NCBI GenBank assembly: GCA_905250125.1
Contig: CAJNOL010000728.1
Coordinates: 1-64,000 of the forward strand
From: Rotaria sordida
Lineage: Eukaryota; Rotifera; Eurotatoria; Philodinida; Philodinidae
DNA: 64,000 nucleotides
Direction: 5' to 3'
The notes below the pieces were generated by a model. That model was not told the origin of the DNA and made no database searches. It was given only the letters and a program-made list of their open reading frames with translations. Every line of letters begins with the position of its first letter. The stretch's first letter is position 1. Of this stretch, positions 12,498 through 23,230 are shown in pieces. A program made the translations under genes and the position numbers.

Positions 12498-13467
12498 TCA
12501 TGCTATAACCATATCCCTAAGTTGTCGAATAATTTGTGCTGCATCTCCATCAAAACCAATTGTTCTTTTCTCTTTTCGTGCATGAACTGGTACATCAGGT
12601 GCATGCATATTTATACGAATAAGTCTTACATTTTTAAATTCGCTTACTAATTTATCCATAGGCCAACGAAGGACACTTGGTGTATTAAAACCGACACCAA
12701 CTTCAATAATTGTAAATAAATCATTTTTTTTATCAATTGCTCGATGAAGAAAATCACGATAACGATGTCGTTGATTATCAAAAGCAGACTCAATAAACCA
12801 TTCACCACCACGTACACAATAAAACATAGATCCACCACAACGAGGACATTGAGGAATATATTTTGAAGGTACTTCCATTGTTTGTGGATTAATATGAGAA
12901 AGAGCACGTTCAATATATGGACGAGCTTCATATACAGATTGTTGTGAACATGGTTTAAGACATTGTAAAAGAGAATAATCACCTTGCGTGCTAAGAAAAC
13001 ATGTCATGTCCTTTATACAAAAAAAAAACAATAAAGAAAACATTCTATTTTTTTTTCTTCTAATTATAACAACTTACAAATTTATTTTGTTCAAACATTC
13101 CATCAGCATTTGTCGTTATTACAAATGAATCAATTGGTTTATTTGATAATATTTGTTTAAGATCTTGATAAACAGATGTTGATCCCCAATTAAAGCGACA
13201 TTTATCAACATGTGTAAAAAGATAACCCCACATTAATTCTGGCGTCCAATCATGCTTTCCAATGGCGTCATACATACATCGCATTGTTGATACTTGAGTC
13301 ATACGAGGATATAATTGACGAAATGCTGCTACAGAAGTATAATCAAGACCTACACCATATTGAGGATTAACTGCTGAAGCTGATAAACCTGCACCTGCAG
13401 CAATTAAAATCGAAGACGATTGTCGAATCCAATTTGCAGCTGTTGACAATTCAGTTGAGTCTGTCAT
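12498..13467 (-). CDS. Class M (SirTM)-like sirtuin
   Basis: Two exons, 13078-13467 and 12498-13010, give a 300-residue protein. Rossmann NAD-binding motif GAGLSASA at residues 25-32; TTNADGMF near 118-125, the position of the canonical QNIDGLH block; four cysteines C147, C151, C185 and C188 (QCLKPC, CPRCGG) placed as the structural zinc site; GVGFNTP near 235-241. Where ordinary sirtuins have the catalytic His-Gly, this protein has STQGDYSLLQC, i.e. Gln139. From memory, that His-to-Gln change and the TQGDY block mark the SirTM enzymes of bacteria and fungi, which transfer ADP-ribose to proteins rather than deacetylate. So ADP-ribosylation is inferred as the activity. One canonical 67-bp intron (GTAAGT...AAAG) argues for a resident eukaryotic gene, not contamination. 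No macrodomain or GcvH-like partner was seen nearby. Confidence 0.85.
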
Positions 13468-14149
13468 TGTTTGTAAATGAAAACAGAAACGTGTTGTAGC
13501 AGGAGAAGAAAAAGAACAGAAAATTTTATCGTGTCACAAATGACGATGCAAAAAAAATTCTAACAGTAATTCAATGAATAGTGACAAAGCCCATAACTTC
13601 ATCATATTTCTTTCGGAAAGAAATCGATTTTTGATTTTAATACTTATGATTAAAATTTACAAGGTCAAACTAGAAATAAAAGTAAATAAAAACTCGATAG
13701 AAAAAAAAAACATCGATTTTTTTTTTCTTTTATTTATTACTACCGTATTTTGATTATTATTTTAGTATTGTGTTCAATTCATTTGATATTCATTGAATAA
13801 TCTCAATATCAGTACAATTATAAAATTCTTCTTATTGATTTATATAAACTAAACATCTTCTTCCTCTATATAATTTTTTTCCTCAAATATTTCCTGCATG
13901 ATATTTCCATTGAAGAACACAATATTTACATGAAATAATTTGTCGAGGTAATTAAGCAAGTGCATAAAAATAAGATTTATTTTAATCAGTTAAATAATAC
14001 TGAGAATCGTTCTCATTGGAATTTCAATCACACAATCCAAAATATTTATCAAACACATCATTGTGTTAAATGATGTCGTCGACGATGAAAATGTTCAAGA
14101 TTAAGTGAACATAAGCAAAATTCAAAACAGAACCTAAATGATTAGCAGT
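13468..14149. other. Intergenic DNA upstream of the sirtuin
   Basis: AT-rich; includes the sirtuin promoter region. No exon recognised. Confidence 0.4.
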
Positions 14150-14151
14150 TA

Positions 14152-14460
14152 TATCTATAGTCATACTCATCTAATTCATAAGTACGAGCAATAATGCCTA
14201 TGCTATATGTTCTACCATGTTCATGATCACATGAACCTAAAATTGGTTCGATCACAACAGCAAGAAAAAAACGAAAATCGAAAAGTGATCTATACATTGA
14301 AAAGATTCTTCACAAATTCCACGTCTACTATTTTGTGATATCATTTGATTATCTTTTTCTCTCAAATAATTATTCATATCATTATAATTCGCCGGAGCAT
14401 TAACCATTTACCCATCCTCCCAAATGTTTAATGTCGTGGACATTGGCGAAAATAATATTA
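14152..14460 (-). pseudogene. Unrecognised decayed coding fragment
   Basis: The minus strand contains protein-like stretches in shifting frames. Near 14455-14405 it reads IIFANVHDIKHLGGWVNG then a stop; near 14400-14285 NYNDMNNYLREKDNQM and SRRGICEESFQCIDHFS; after a one-base shift, FRFFLAVVIEPILG, then SCDHEHGRTYSIGIIA and YELDEYDYRYNC before TAA near 14152. Amino-acid composition is unlike random AT-rich translation, so it looks like a gene relic or exons I cannot join. No family recognised. Confidence 0.35.
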
Positions 14461-15469
14461 TTTAAAAAAATAGAATTAATCGACAACTAACTTTATGTTC
14501 GTTGTAGAGAATTGAATGAGCTATTAATTGATAAAAAAAAAGAGTATGTTGCTTCATTGTTCTATCTCTGAAAAATATGCCTTGCAAAATCAATAAGTTT
14601 GGAAAAATAAAATTTTTTATTCCTACCTGCAGAGAAGATACAATTGGTATACGTATTTTGTTATATATATTAATAAAAATATTGACAAGTGAATCAAATG
14701 TGTTTCAAAAATTTCCCAATAGCTTGGCAAATAAGAGATGGTAAAACATAAAAAGAGCTATGTACTCATGATCGGAAGATAAAAGTAGAAATGACGTAGA
14801 TCATGTATATTATTTGTAAATCTCACCACATTAAAAGTCGAGCAAAATATTTATCATCAATGAAATATGTCAATTAATAAAACTATTATTTAGACACCAA
14901 TAAGGTCTTTTAAAAAATATGCGATAGATACTACTTTTGTCTAATCAACACTATTATAGCAGAGGAAAAAAGTGCGTTTTTTCAAGTCATTCCATCCACA
15001 CCCTTCCTTTTCCAACGATTACTGAAGTGACCCAACAATTCTATGCAAACGATAATGCATTGGGTTATGCTGTCTATACCATTTATGTGATTCTTTTATC
15101 AATAGATCTTTCGAAATCGTCATGACGAATACAGAATTAAATCCAAAGTACCATGTTGAGTCTTTATGAAAAAATTAATATATATCTGAATTTGTTGTTG
15201 TCGTAGTAGAAAATATCTACCTCATTGAAATGAATCTATGATTCGTCCATGTGAATTATGAAATTCTATCCACTCTAACGCATATTGCTTCATTTTGTTC
15301 AAACTTTCGGACTATACCAACGAAATAAGCTTTCCATAAACAATTCATTATTAACAAACACACAGCAAAAAAAATTGAACATCGAAATATTTGTTTGCTT
15401 GATTCTTTGATTTTGTTTTTATTTAAATAAAAAAAACACATTATGTTTGAAAAAAAACATTCTTAACGA
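14461..15469. other. Intergenic DNA downstream of COQ6
   Basis: AT-rich, no convincing exons. A short plus-strand open frame at 14937-15125 lacks a family match and splice context and is not called. Confidence 0.4.
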
Positions 15470-18455
15470 TTAAGTGCTAGAAGCCGCTTGTTTTTCAAAG
15501 AATTTCTAAAATAGAAATAAAAATCAATAACAATTTTGATTAAATAAAAATCTACATTTACTTTTAATGGTGAAAATTCATTAACAAAACTAAGACCAAT
15601 ACTTCGAAGTGCAACAACAGGTGAAAAGTTTGTTGAATAAAGACGATTTAATGAATCTATGGATAATAATCTTGTTAAACATTGTAATTGTCGTTGACGT
15701 TCATAATCAACAAGATATATCAAAGAACCTATAAATAAAATTTTAGAAGATTAAAAAAGAAAAAAAAATACATACTAAAATCAGCACCATCTCGAACAGC
15801 TTGTTCAAGTATATTAAAAAGACATAATACATCACAAAAACCCATATTTACTCCTTGACCAGCCATTGGATGAATACGATGAGCAGAGTCTCTAAAAGCA
15901 AAGTTTTAGTGTTCTTTTTTTGTTTTAAGTTTAATTAATTAAATCTTACCCGATAAGTACTAAACGAGGACGAACATATTGATTAGCATTGAGAAGCTAA
16001 ATATTTCCAATAATATTACATAATTAACTAACAAATCTTTTTTTTTTTTCGGTTTTTTTACTGTTAATGGAAATGCCGCTCGTGATCTTGGTTCAACATT
16101 GATTATAACTGGTGGATATTGCAATACTGTTGGTGAAGCTATTTCAAAAGTTGACATCAATAATAATATAAAAGATGAATGAGAATAAGAAAAAATATCT
16201 TGAAAAATAATAATAACTGTTTCAAAAGCAATCATCTACACAAAAACATTCAAGATCTATGTAAAATTATTAATAGATTTAGCAAATATTTGACTCAATA
16301 TGAGAAAACAACATGAATCGAGCGATGTTTCATTTATTCACTACTACTATTCTCGACATATTCATTTCATATATACAGTACTGATCAGAAAAAAAAATAA
16401 GACCAACGTATGCTTGATTTTTTTCTATGATGCCAAGCATTTAATTCAAATTCAAAGAGTGATTTGAACAATTAATGAAATTTTCTATCAAATGCATTTC
16501 ATACTGAAGTTTCATAGATAGACTATGAGAGGAAGTTTTCTTAAAAAAACCAAACATGATAGTTTTTCGGTCTCATACGACTGTGTAAAAATTAGCTTTT
16601 AAGAGTACTATGTTAAAGAGCATAATATTCTGAATAAAACATGGGATCACCGCATTTCCTACGATGTTCTCTTAAAAATTTATAAGCATTGCAAAATAAC
16701 AAAATGTGATTTTTAGCAATGTTATGATAAATTTCGTTTTGTTATGCTTATAACTTTATAAGAGAAGATCGTAAGAAATGCAGTGACTCCATATTTTATT
16801 CAGGATTTCGTGCTTTCTAACCTGGTACTCTTAAAAACTTATTTTCAAATCGTCTTCTGAGATCTGAAAACTATTTAGAAATCTGTCTCTCACAGTCTAT
16901 TTATGAACTTTCAGTATGAAATGCATTTGATAGACAATTTCATTTGCTATTCAGACCACTGTTTGAATTTGAGTTAAATGCTTAATGTCGTAGAAAAAGA
17001 ATTAAAAATACGCTAACCTTATATTTTTTATCAATACTGTACGTTTCTTTAACTCTAACATCGATTTCTTGTAAAAATACCTGGTATTACTTGTTGCCAA
17101 TATGATCGAATACGTTCTGTTATTGAAATAACTCCACTATGTTTATAAGTATCAGATGTCTAAATTAAATTAGATTAGATAAAAGTTAAACATTTCGATT
17201 TTTTTTCTTTTTCATTCTCTTACAAATGCTTTATTAATTGCATCAACAAACTGTTCATCTGATAGTTTCATTATTTCTTTATGCATAGATTTTGGTACAG
17301 TCCATACAAGTGAACTATGTGTATTGCTTAACTAAGAACATAAATAGATCAATAATTTTAAAATATCATTTCGAATATTTTTACTGGTAAACAAGCAATT
17401 GGACCTGTAGGTAAAAATCGTTGCCAAGCAACAACATTATCTGGCATCTAAATCTTGCAAATAATAAAAGATGTTTCTTTTTTAATTCAAAATAAACAAA
17501 CATTATCGGCTAATTGAAGTGTAGCAACAATACCAAATTGATTATAATCCCATTGCATTGTTGAAATACGTGCCATTTCTCGAATACTTGATTGATAACC
17601 ATCAGCTGCAATCTAATAAAAGAATAAAATAAAAATTCTTAATCAATATAGAAATAAAAAGATGAATCTTTAAAAACATACTAATAATCTTGTTCGAAGA
17701 TTAATTTTTTCATCTTGTAATTTAATTCGAATAGAATTTTCTTCATATTCAAAATGTTTAACTTTTGAATTAAGTCTTGGTTCAACATGAAATTGTTTTA
17801 ATCGTTCAAGTAAACAAGATTGTATAACATCATTTTCAACTATATAAGCAAGAGAATTATTTTCAGATTGATGTCCTTGATCAAATGCTATAACTGATTC
17901 TGAACAAGCATCCCAGACCAATACAAAAGATAAAAAAAATAAATTACTTTTTTTTCCAGAAATGAAATTTTACCTGCATTCGAGCTACTTTTTGAACACG
18001 TATAGATTTCATTAAATCCCATGCTCCAAGTTCTCAAAAAAAAAAAACAAAATAAATGATTTTATTTTTAATATTCAAATGAAATCATACTTTCAAATAA
18101 ACTTATTGATTGAGCATTAAGAGCAAAAACACGATTACTATATGGTTTATTTTTAGAAACTTGTGGAAGCTTCGATTGAGATTCCAAAAGAACTATTTTA
18201 TGATTTTTAAATACAGGAGATGAAGCTAAAAGAAATATATAAAAAATAAATGAAAATAAAAATAAATATAATCTTACCAAAAGCAAGTGCCATAGCACTT
18301 CCAACAAGTCCACCACCAGCAATTGTAATATCGACATTTTCTGCGAATGCAGGTGAATTTGGTTCATCATGAGAAATTGTTGCTTGAGGTGATACCGAAT
18401 ACGAAGAAAATCGTACAGATATTAATGAACGACGTAATAATAACAATTGTCTCAT
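15470..18455 (-). CDS. COQ6: Ubiquinone biosynthesis monooxygenase COQ6
   Basis: FAD-dependent C5-hydroxylase of coenzyme Q synthesis, acting in the mitochondrial matrix on the inner membrane. Minus-strand exons: 18278-18455, 18091-18225, 17974-18032, 17682-17918, 17502-17612, 17385-17447, 17224-17331, 17081-17159, 16062-16138, 15950-15996, 15776-15891, 15562-15728 and 15470-15505. The N-terminus (MRQLLLLRRSLISVRFSSYS) is a typical mitochondrial targeting peptide. FAD motifs: GGGLVG at 47-52; ARMQ-VWDACSE; IAADGYQSSIR; and YVRPRLVLIGDSAHRIHPMA followed by GQGVNMGF. The C-terminus reads PLKKFFEKQAASST. The join between exons 3 and 4 is needed for the conserved RMQVWDACSE but has a TG, not AG, acceptor (see findings). 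The intron between exons 8 and 9 (16139-17080) carries a 668-bp foldback element. Otherwise the gene is complete and looks functional. Confidence 0.95.
16374..17041. mobile_element. Long foldback Tc1/mariner-type MITE in a COQ6 intron
   Basis: The element is almost entirely two inverted arms of about 300 bp around a centre near 16710. Left CTATCAAATGCATTTCATAC (about 16487-16506) pairs with right GTATGAAATGCATTTGATAG (about 16914-16933), and the inner blocks around 16590-16700 pair with 16720-16850. Ends read TACAGTACTGATCAGAAAAA on the left and, reverse complemented, TACAGTATTGAT on the right: Tc1-like termini with a TA target. There is no transposase. It lies inside the COQ6 intron between exons 8 and 9 and would form a long hairpin in the pre-mRNA. 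Confidence 0.85.
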
Positions 18456-18788
18456 CTACGTGCAATCACTTAACAAAAGTACAGATTAAAATGAAAAAGA
18501 AAAAAAGCCACAACTGTTATCAAACAAACGAAATAAAAATTTATTCTCCAATAGGATAAACCGATACTAGAGACATCATCCTTGTAACTTGTGTATTTTT
18601 TTCAACCAATCCTGAGAGGCTTATTCAATATACCATAATTACATCAGTTGTTTGTTATGATAGCTATAATTTCGATATTTTTATCATATGTATTTTTTCC
18701 TTCATTGTCAATCATTAAAACTAAATAAAGATTTCACAATCATATATTTTCTCGTATTTTAGATTGATTTATAACAAAACAAAAAACA
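18456..18788. promoter_or_regulatory. Shared intergenic promoter region, COQ6 / eIF2-alpha
   Basis: The start codons of the divergent COQ6 (minus) and eIF2-alpha (plus) genes are only 333 bp apart, so both promoters and 5' UTRs must lie here. No TATA box or named factor site can be assigned; the sequence is AT-rich. Bidirectional use is inferred from position only. Confidence 0.5.
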
Positions 18789-20353
18789 ATGCAATTAACG
18801 TGCCGTTTTTACAAAAACCATTTCCCTGAAACCGAGGACCTTGTTATGGTTAATGTTACCGAGATCGAAGAAATGGGTGTCTATGTGAATCTACTTGAAT
18901 ATAATAATAGACAAGGTTCAATTCTTTTCTTTTTTTCTTTTCTTTTAATTTAAATTTTATGTTTTTGATTAGGTATGATTTTATTAACTGAATTATCACG
19001 TCGTCGTATTCGTTCAATAAATAAATTAATTCGTGTTGGTCGAAATGAAGTTGTTGTTGTTGTTCGTGTCGATCGTGATAAAGGTTTATTGAAATCAAAT
19101 AAAACTAAAAGAAAAAAATGAAAATTTTAAATGATAATTTCTATTTTAGGTTATATTGATTTATCGAAACGTCGTGTATCACCAGAAGATATTAATAAAT
19201 GTGAAGAAAAATTTGTTCGTGGAAAAACAGTATGTTTTATAAATAAAACTTCTTGAAAACTTTGATTTTTATAGGTGAATAGTATTCTTCGTCATACAGC
19301 TGAAGTATTAGGAATAAAAACTAATGAAGAATTTGAAGAATTATATGAAAAAACAGCTTGGTATTATGATGAAAAATATAAACGACCAGGTGCAGCTTAT
19401 GATGTATTTGTACGAGCTGTTAGGTAAATATTATAGAAGACAAAAAACAAAAATTGAATATGTCTTGTTTTATTTTTGTTTCCAGTGATGAACATGAACT
19501 TGTTGATTGTCAAGTAGATGAAAATACAAAAAAAATTTTAATTAATAATATTCGACGTCGTCTTACTCCTCAAGCTGTTAAATGTCGAGCTGGTAGATAT
19601 TTTATTTTATTTTTTGTTCTAATTTTCTATTTTAATAATATTTAGATGTTGAAGTTGCATGTTATGGTTATGAAGGTGTCGATGCAGTTAAAGCTGCATT
19701 AAGAGAAGGTCTTAGTGCATCAACAGAAGAAATGCCAGTTAAAGTAAATATTTAAATTTTTATTTAAATAATAATAATAATAATAATACAAAAACAAAAT
19801 TTTTAATTGTTTGTTTTTTACTTAAGATTAACCTTATTGCTCCACCACTTTATGTCGTTACAGCAACATGTCTTGATCGAAATGACGGTCTTAATGCATT
19901 AAGAAATGTTATTGATAAGATTAAACAAGGTATTGATCAATATCGTGGAATATTTAAAATTAAAATGGAACCTAAAGTCGTAACTGATATTGATGATGCT
20001 GCACTTCAAGTAAATTTATATGAATCAATTAAATAATATTTATCTTTATTATTTTGTTTTTTTTTTCCATTTTTAGGAAGCTATGTTGGATGCAGCTATT
20101 GAAAATACTGAAAGACCTGGTGATGATAATGAAGATTCGGATGAAGATGAAGGTAAGTTTTGAAAAATTTTTAAGATAATATTGATTGAATTTAATATTT
20201 TTAGATGGTGGCATTAAAGGTAAATTACCTGGTGAAGATGAAGATGAATCAACAGCAGTTGGAGGAGCAGTCAAGGAATCGAAAACAGCATCACAACGAA
20301 ATGCAGCAAATGGCGATGACGATGAAGATGATGATGATGAAGATCAAGATTAA
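18789..20353 (+). CDS. EIF2S1: Translation initiation factor eIF2 subunit alpha
   Basis: Alpha subunit of eIF2, which brings initiator tRNA to the 40S ribosome. Exons: 18789-18915, 18973-19083, 19150-19229, 19275-19423, 19486-19592, 19646-19743, 19827-20009, 20077-20152 and 20205-20353. The S1/OB domain reads [19 protein letters not shown] and [13 protein letters not shown], followed by [13 protein letters not shown]. The serine of LSRRRIRS (residue 51 counting Met, equal to the regulated Ser51 of animals) is present, so control by eIF2-alpha kinases is expected. The helical and alpha-beta domains follow ([71 protein letters not shown]). The C-terminus is highly acidic, ending DDDDEDQD. Intact. 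Confidence 0.97.
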
Positions 20354-20383
20354 AATTAAATTAAAAAAAAAACTTTTTATTTG

Positions 20384-20791
20384 TTATTCTTTTTTTTTTC
20401 TTCTTTCATGTTTGAAAAAAAAACCAGATGATACAATGAATGGTGATTGCAAAAGATATAAAGCTTGAATATATGCTCGTTTCTCATTATCATCGATAAT
20501 TGTTCGTCTTAAATATAATTCAAGACGATAGAAGAATTGTTTAGCTATTGGATTTGTTAAATCAAGATTTTCATTATTAATTAATTTTAACCATGTAAAT
20601 TTTTCTTTATCCAATGAGATAAGTATTAAATAACTAACGTCAATTACACGAGCAAGTGTTTGAATAGATTCATTAAGTATGAATAAACGTTCTTCAGCAA
20701 GACAAGCTCGTTGTTCAATATGATCACATTGTTCTGTTCCACGATGAAGACGTTCTATTAGACAATCGATTTTTCTAGTAAATTCATTCAT
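20384..20791 (-). CDS. Hypothetical helical protein
   Basis: Open frame of 135 codons convergent with eIF2-alpha, 30 bp past its stop. It starts MNEFTRKIDCLIERLHRGTE and contains EERLFILNESIQTLARVID, heptad-like helical sequence, and FFYRLELYLRRTIIDD. The last residues are Lys/Arg-rich and encoded by a poly-T tract, so the 3' end could instead be UTR. A GTTAGT near 20636 could be a splice donor within it. No family recognised. Composition is better than random AT-rich translation, so I list it as a probable small gene or exon. Confidence 0.4.
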   Translation of the reverse strand: MNEFTRKIDCLIERLHRGTEQCDHIEQRACLAEERLFILNESIQTLARVIDVSYLILISLDKEKFTWLKLINNENLDLTNPIAKQFFYRLELYLRRTIIDDNEKRAYIQALYLLQSPFIVSSGFFFKHERRKKKE

Positions 20792-22417
20792 TGAATAATG
20801 ATTGGCGCGTATCTTGGTAAATGTTTACTTGCTACTTCTAGTATCCTGACAAATAGAATTAATGGTGAGATAATATAATGTCGTGATAATAAGCGTTCTA
20901 CGAAACGGAAAAAAGATAGATAGTTGGTTGTGGTATCTATACCATTTTTTTCTCTGTTCTCCGAAGGGAATAGAACTAACAAGAAAAAAAAATGACATGT
21001 ATATTCTAGTTGTAATTGTGTGCAGGCGAGACAAATGTGATTAAAACAATTGAAATAGTAAAAATAGCAACAAAATTGATTCTAAAAATAATATTCTATT
21101 TCATCTTCTAATGTTACCCATTCTTACATAATGGAATTACTTTTCTTGTTGTCCTAGAAGATGTATAATATTTACAATATGTAAGCATAATAAAAAAATC
21201 TAATGTGGAAATTCATTTAGGAATATTCCATTTATCAATCAAACTAATGTGTAATAATGATTATAAATTTTCCTTACATATATTGAAATATTCTTGAACG
21301 AAAATTTGTTTATAATATGATTGAAAGCTTATAGGAAAAAAAATTCTTTTCACTATATAGAATAATTTTGATTTATGTGAAAATTTTACTCACTTGAAAT
21401 CTCTATGTATTTATTTACGAGAAAGTTTTTAACATTTTATTCACATAATAATTATTTCTTTTATGTTAATAATAAATTCAAGATGATAAATGATTTTCAT
21501 CGTTATTATAACTCCTTGTCTTATTTATCCACATCTTTGTTAGCTTGTGAAACTAGCTAATTGGAAAACAAGTTTTATTACATGAATGATAATTAATGTA
21601 TGTCCTAGAGTTGATTCATATTATAAACATTGATCGGCATTCATAAAATCAACCTTAAGAATCATGGAAACATAAACAAAACAACATATAATTTTGCAAT
21701 CTTTTCGTATTGTATATTCTATCGTATATATTATAACATATTTCTGATGCTCAGATTAATTAATTTGTAATTACAGTCTGCAATGATTTTTTCTTATTAA
21801 TTTTTTTTGTTGTATTACACTTGTTAATGTTTCTTTAAAATAATTACTTTCCATTGTTAATTTTGTTTTGTAAAACACAGTGTAAACGAAGTGTTAAAGT
21901 ATGAAACGAAATTTTCAGACAGTCTTCCTCCTATCAACTGTGAACGACGCCTAATAGCTATTTTACATAATCATAGCGAGACTTCTTAATATATGAATTA
22001 ATTTTTGATTATTTTCATGAAGAATTAAGTCAAAAAATAAAAAGAATAGTGTGAATATACGCAGCACAATGGATAGAATTAAATAATCCTCCTATGATTA
22101 GCACTAGTAATTAAATTATGTTTCACATTTTAATGCCACATGATTGCGCTAAGATCTTTATTTTAAAAAAAAAACAAATAAAAATTCAAAAATTAATTGA
22201 ATAAGATAACAGTGAATTTGCGTTTTGAAAAAATGAAATTATATAAAAATGAGCGTCATTGTTAGTGTTAAAAATAAATATAAATATATCTTTGTTAGTT
22301 CAGAATAAAAAACGAATTAAAACAATAAAATATTTATTAGATCACATTTAATAAGAAAAAAAAAAAGATTTATATCGACAAGTATCACTGATTTTGTTTT
22401 TCATCATTATTTTTATT
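20792..22417. other. Intergenic DNA
   Basis: About 1.6 kb of AT-rich sequence with poly-A and poly-T tracts and no recognised exon, repeat family or RNA gene. Confidence 0.4.
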
Positions 22418-23230
22418 TTATTCAGGCATTACTTCTTGATTATTTATATTTTCTGGCTGCTCCTGTTGATTATTATCTTGAACATTTGTATTATCATTAT
22501 CTGCATCTTTATTAGATATCTCTTCATCATTATTTTTCTTTTGTTCAGAATTATGTGTATCAAGATTTGTTTCATCGTTATTCATATTTTCGTTCTCAAC
22601 TTGGTCATTACTAATTTTTTCATTTCTATCTGCATTTTGTTCAGAACCTTGTTGATTATTCGTATCTTCATTAGATATTGGTTGATTCCTGTTATCAATT
22701 TCAGTTTCATCATTTTTTATCTCTTTTTTCCGTTCTTGTTCATTAAGTGCATCAATTTTAGCTTCATCATCTTCTTCTTCTTCTTCAACTCTATTATCAT
22801 TATTTACTTGTGGTTCTTCTTCAACTTTATTGTCATTATTTACTTGTGGTTCTTCTTGAATTATTTGATTAGATTGTTTTGATTGACCTTCTTCCAATGA
22901 ATCATCGTCCTGTGGTTGCATACATCTTTCATATTGTATACCAAGTGTTTCAACAAGTGGTTTATAAAGCAGACATTTCCATTTTTGTTGTTCAAGTTCG
23001 AAATATAATTTAATATTAATTCCATTGAGAAATCGTGTTTTACAAATAATATTTGATACTTTTGATTGTAAAACAGTAATATCTTCACCAAGATTCATAT
23101 GCTTAAGAGATTTTTCCAAACATTCGTCTATAAGTGTCTGATCATTTGTTCTAATCCACCTAACAGTATATCGTCCATAAGAATAATCAGCTATTAAAAC
23201 AAGAAGAAGAAAATTCCAAATAATATTCAT
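22418..23230 (-). CDS. Secreted cystatin-like protein with acidic disordered tail
   Basis: Single-exon gene, 270 codons. Residues 1-19 (MNIIWNFLLLVLIADYSYG) form a signal peptide. Residues 20-105 form a small domain with four cysteines (37, 63, 86, 103) and the pattern VLQSKVSNIICKTRFLNGIN then KLYFELEQQKWKC; the order of strand, LNG-IN-strand and paired C-terminal cysteines recalls type 2 cystatins, but there is no clear QxVxG inhibitory loop. Residues 106-270 are a very hydrophilic Asn/Asp/Glu/Gln tail with an internal duplication (EEPQVNNDN twice). Probably secreted. Protease inhibition is not shown. The lack of introns contrasts with its neighbours. Confidence 0.7.
   Translation of the reverse strand: MNIIWNFLLLVLIADYSYGRYTVRWIRTNDQTLIDECLEKSLKHMNLGEDITVLQSKVSNIICKTRFLNGINIKLYFELEQQKWKCLLYKPLVETLGIQYERCMQPQDDDSLEEGQSKQSNQIIQEEPQVNNDNKVEEEPQVNNDNRVEEEEEDDEAKIDALNEQERKKEIKNDETEIDNRNQPISNEDTNNQQGSEQNADRNEKISNDQVENENMNNDETNLDTHNSEQKKNNDEEISNKDADNDNTNVQDNNQQEQPENINNQEVMPE

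Noticed and set aside
12647..12982. 111-codon minus-strand frame
   Set aside because: Out-of-frame shadow of sirtuin exon 2.
22394..22882. 162-codon Ile/Phe-rich plus-strand frame
   Set aside because: It is the antisense of the Asn/Asp/Glu-rich tail of the secreted protein gene; composition follows from that.
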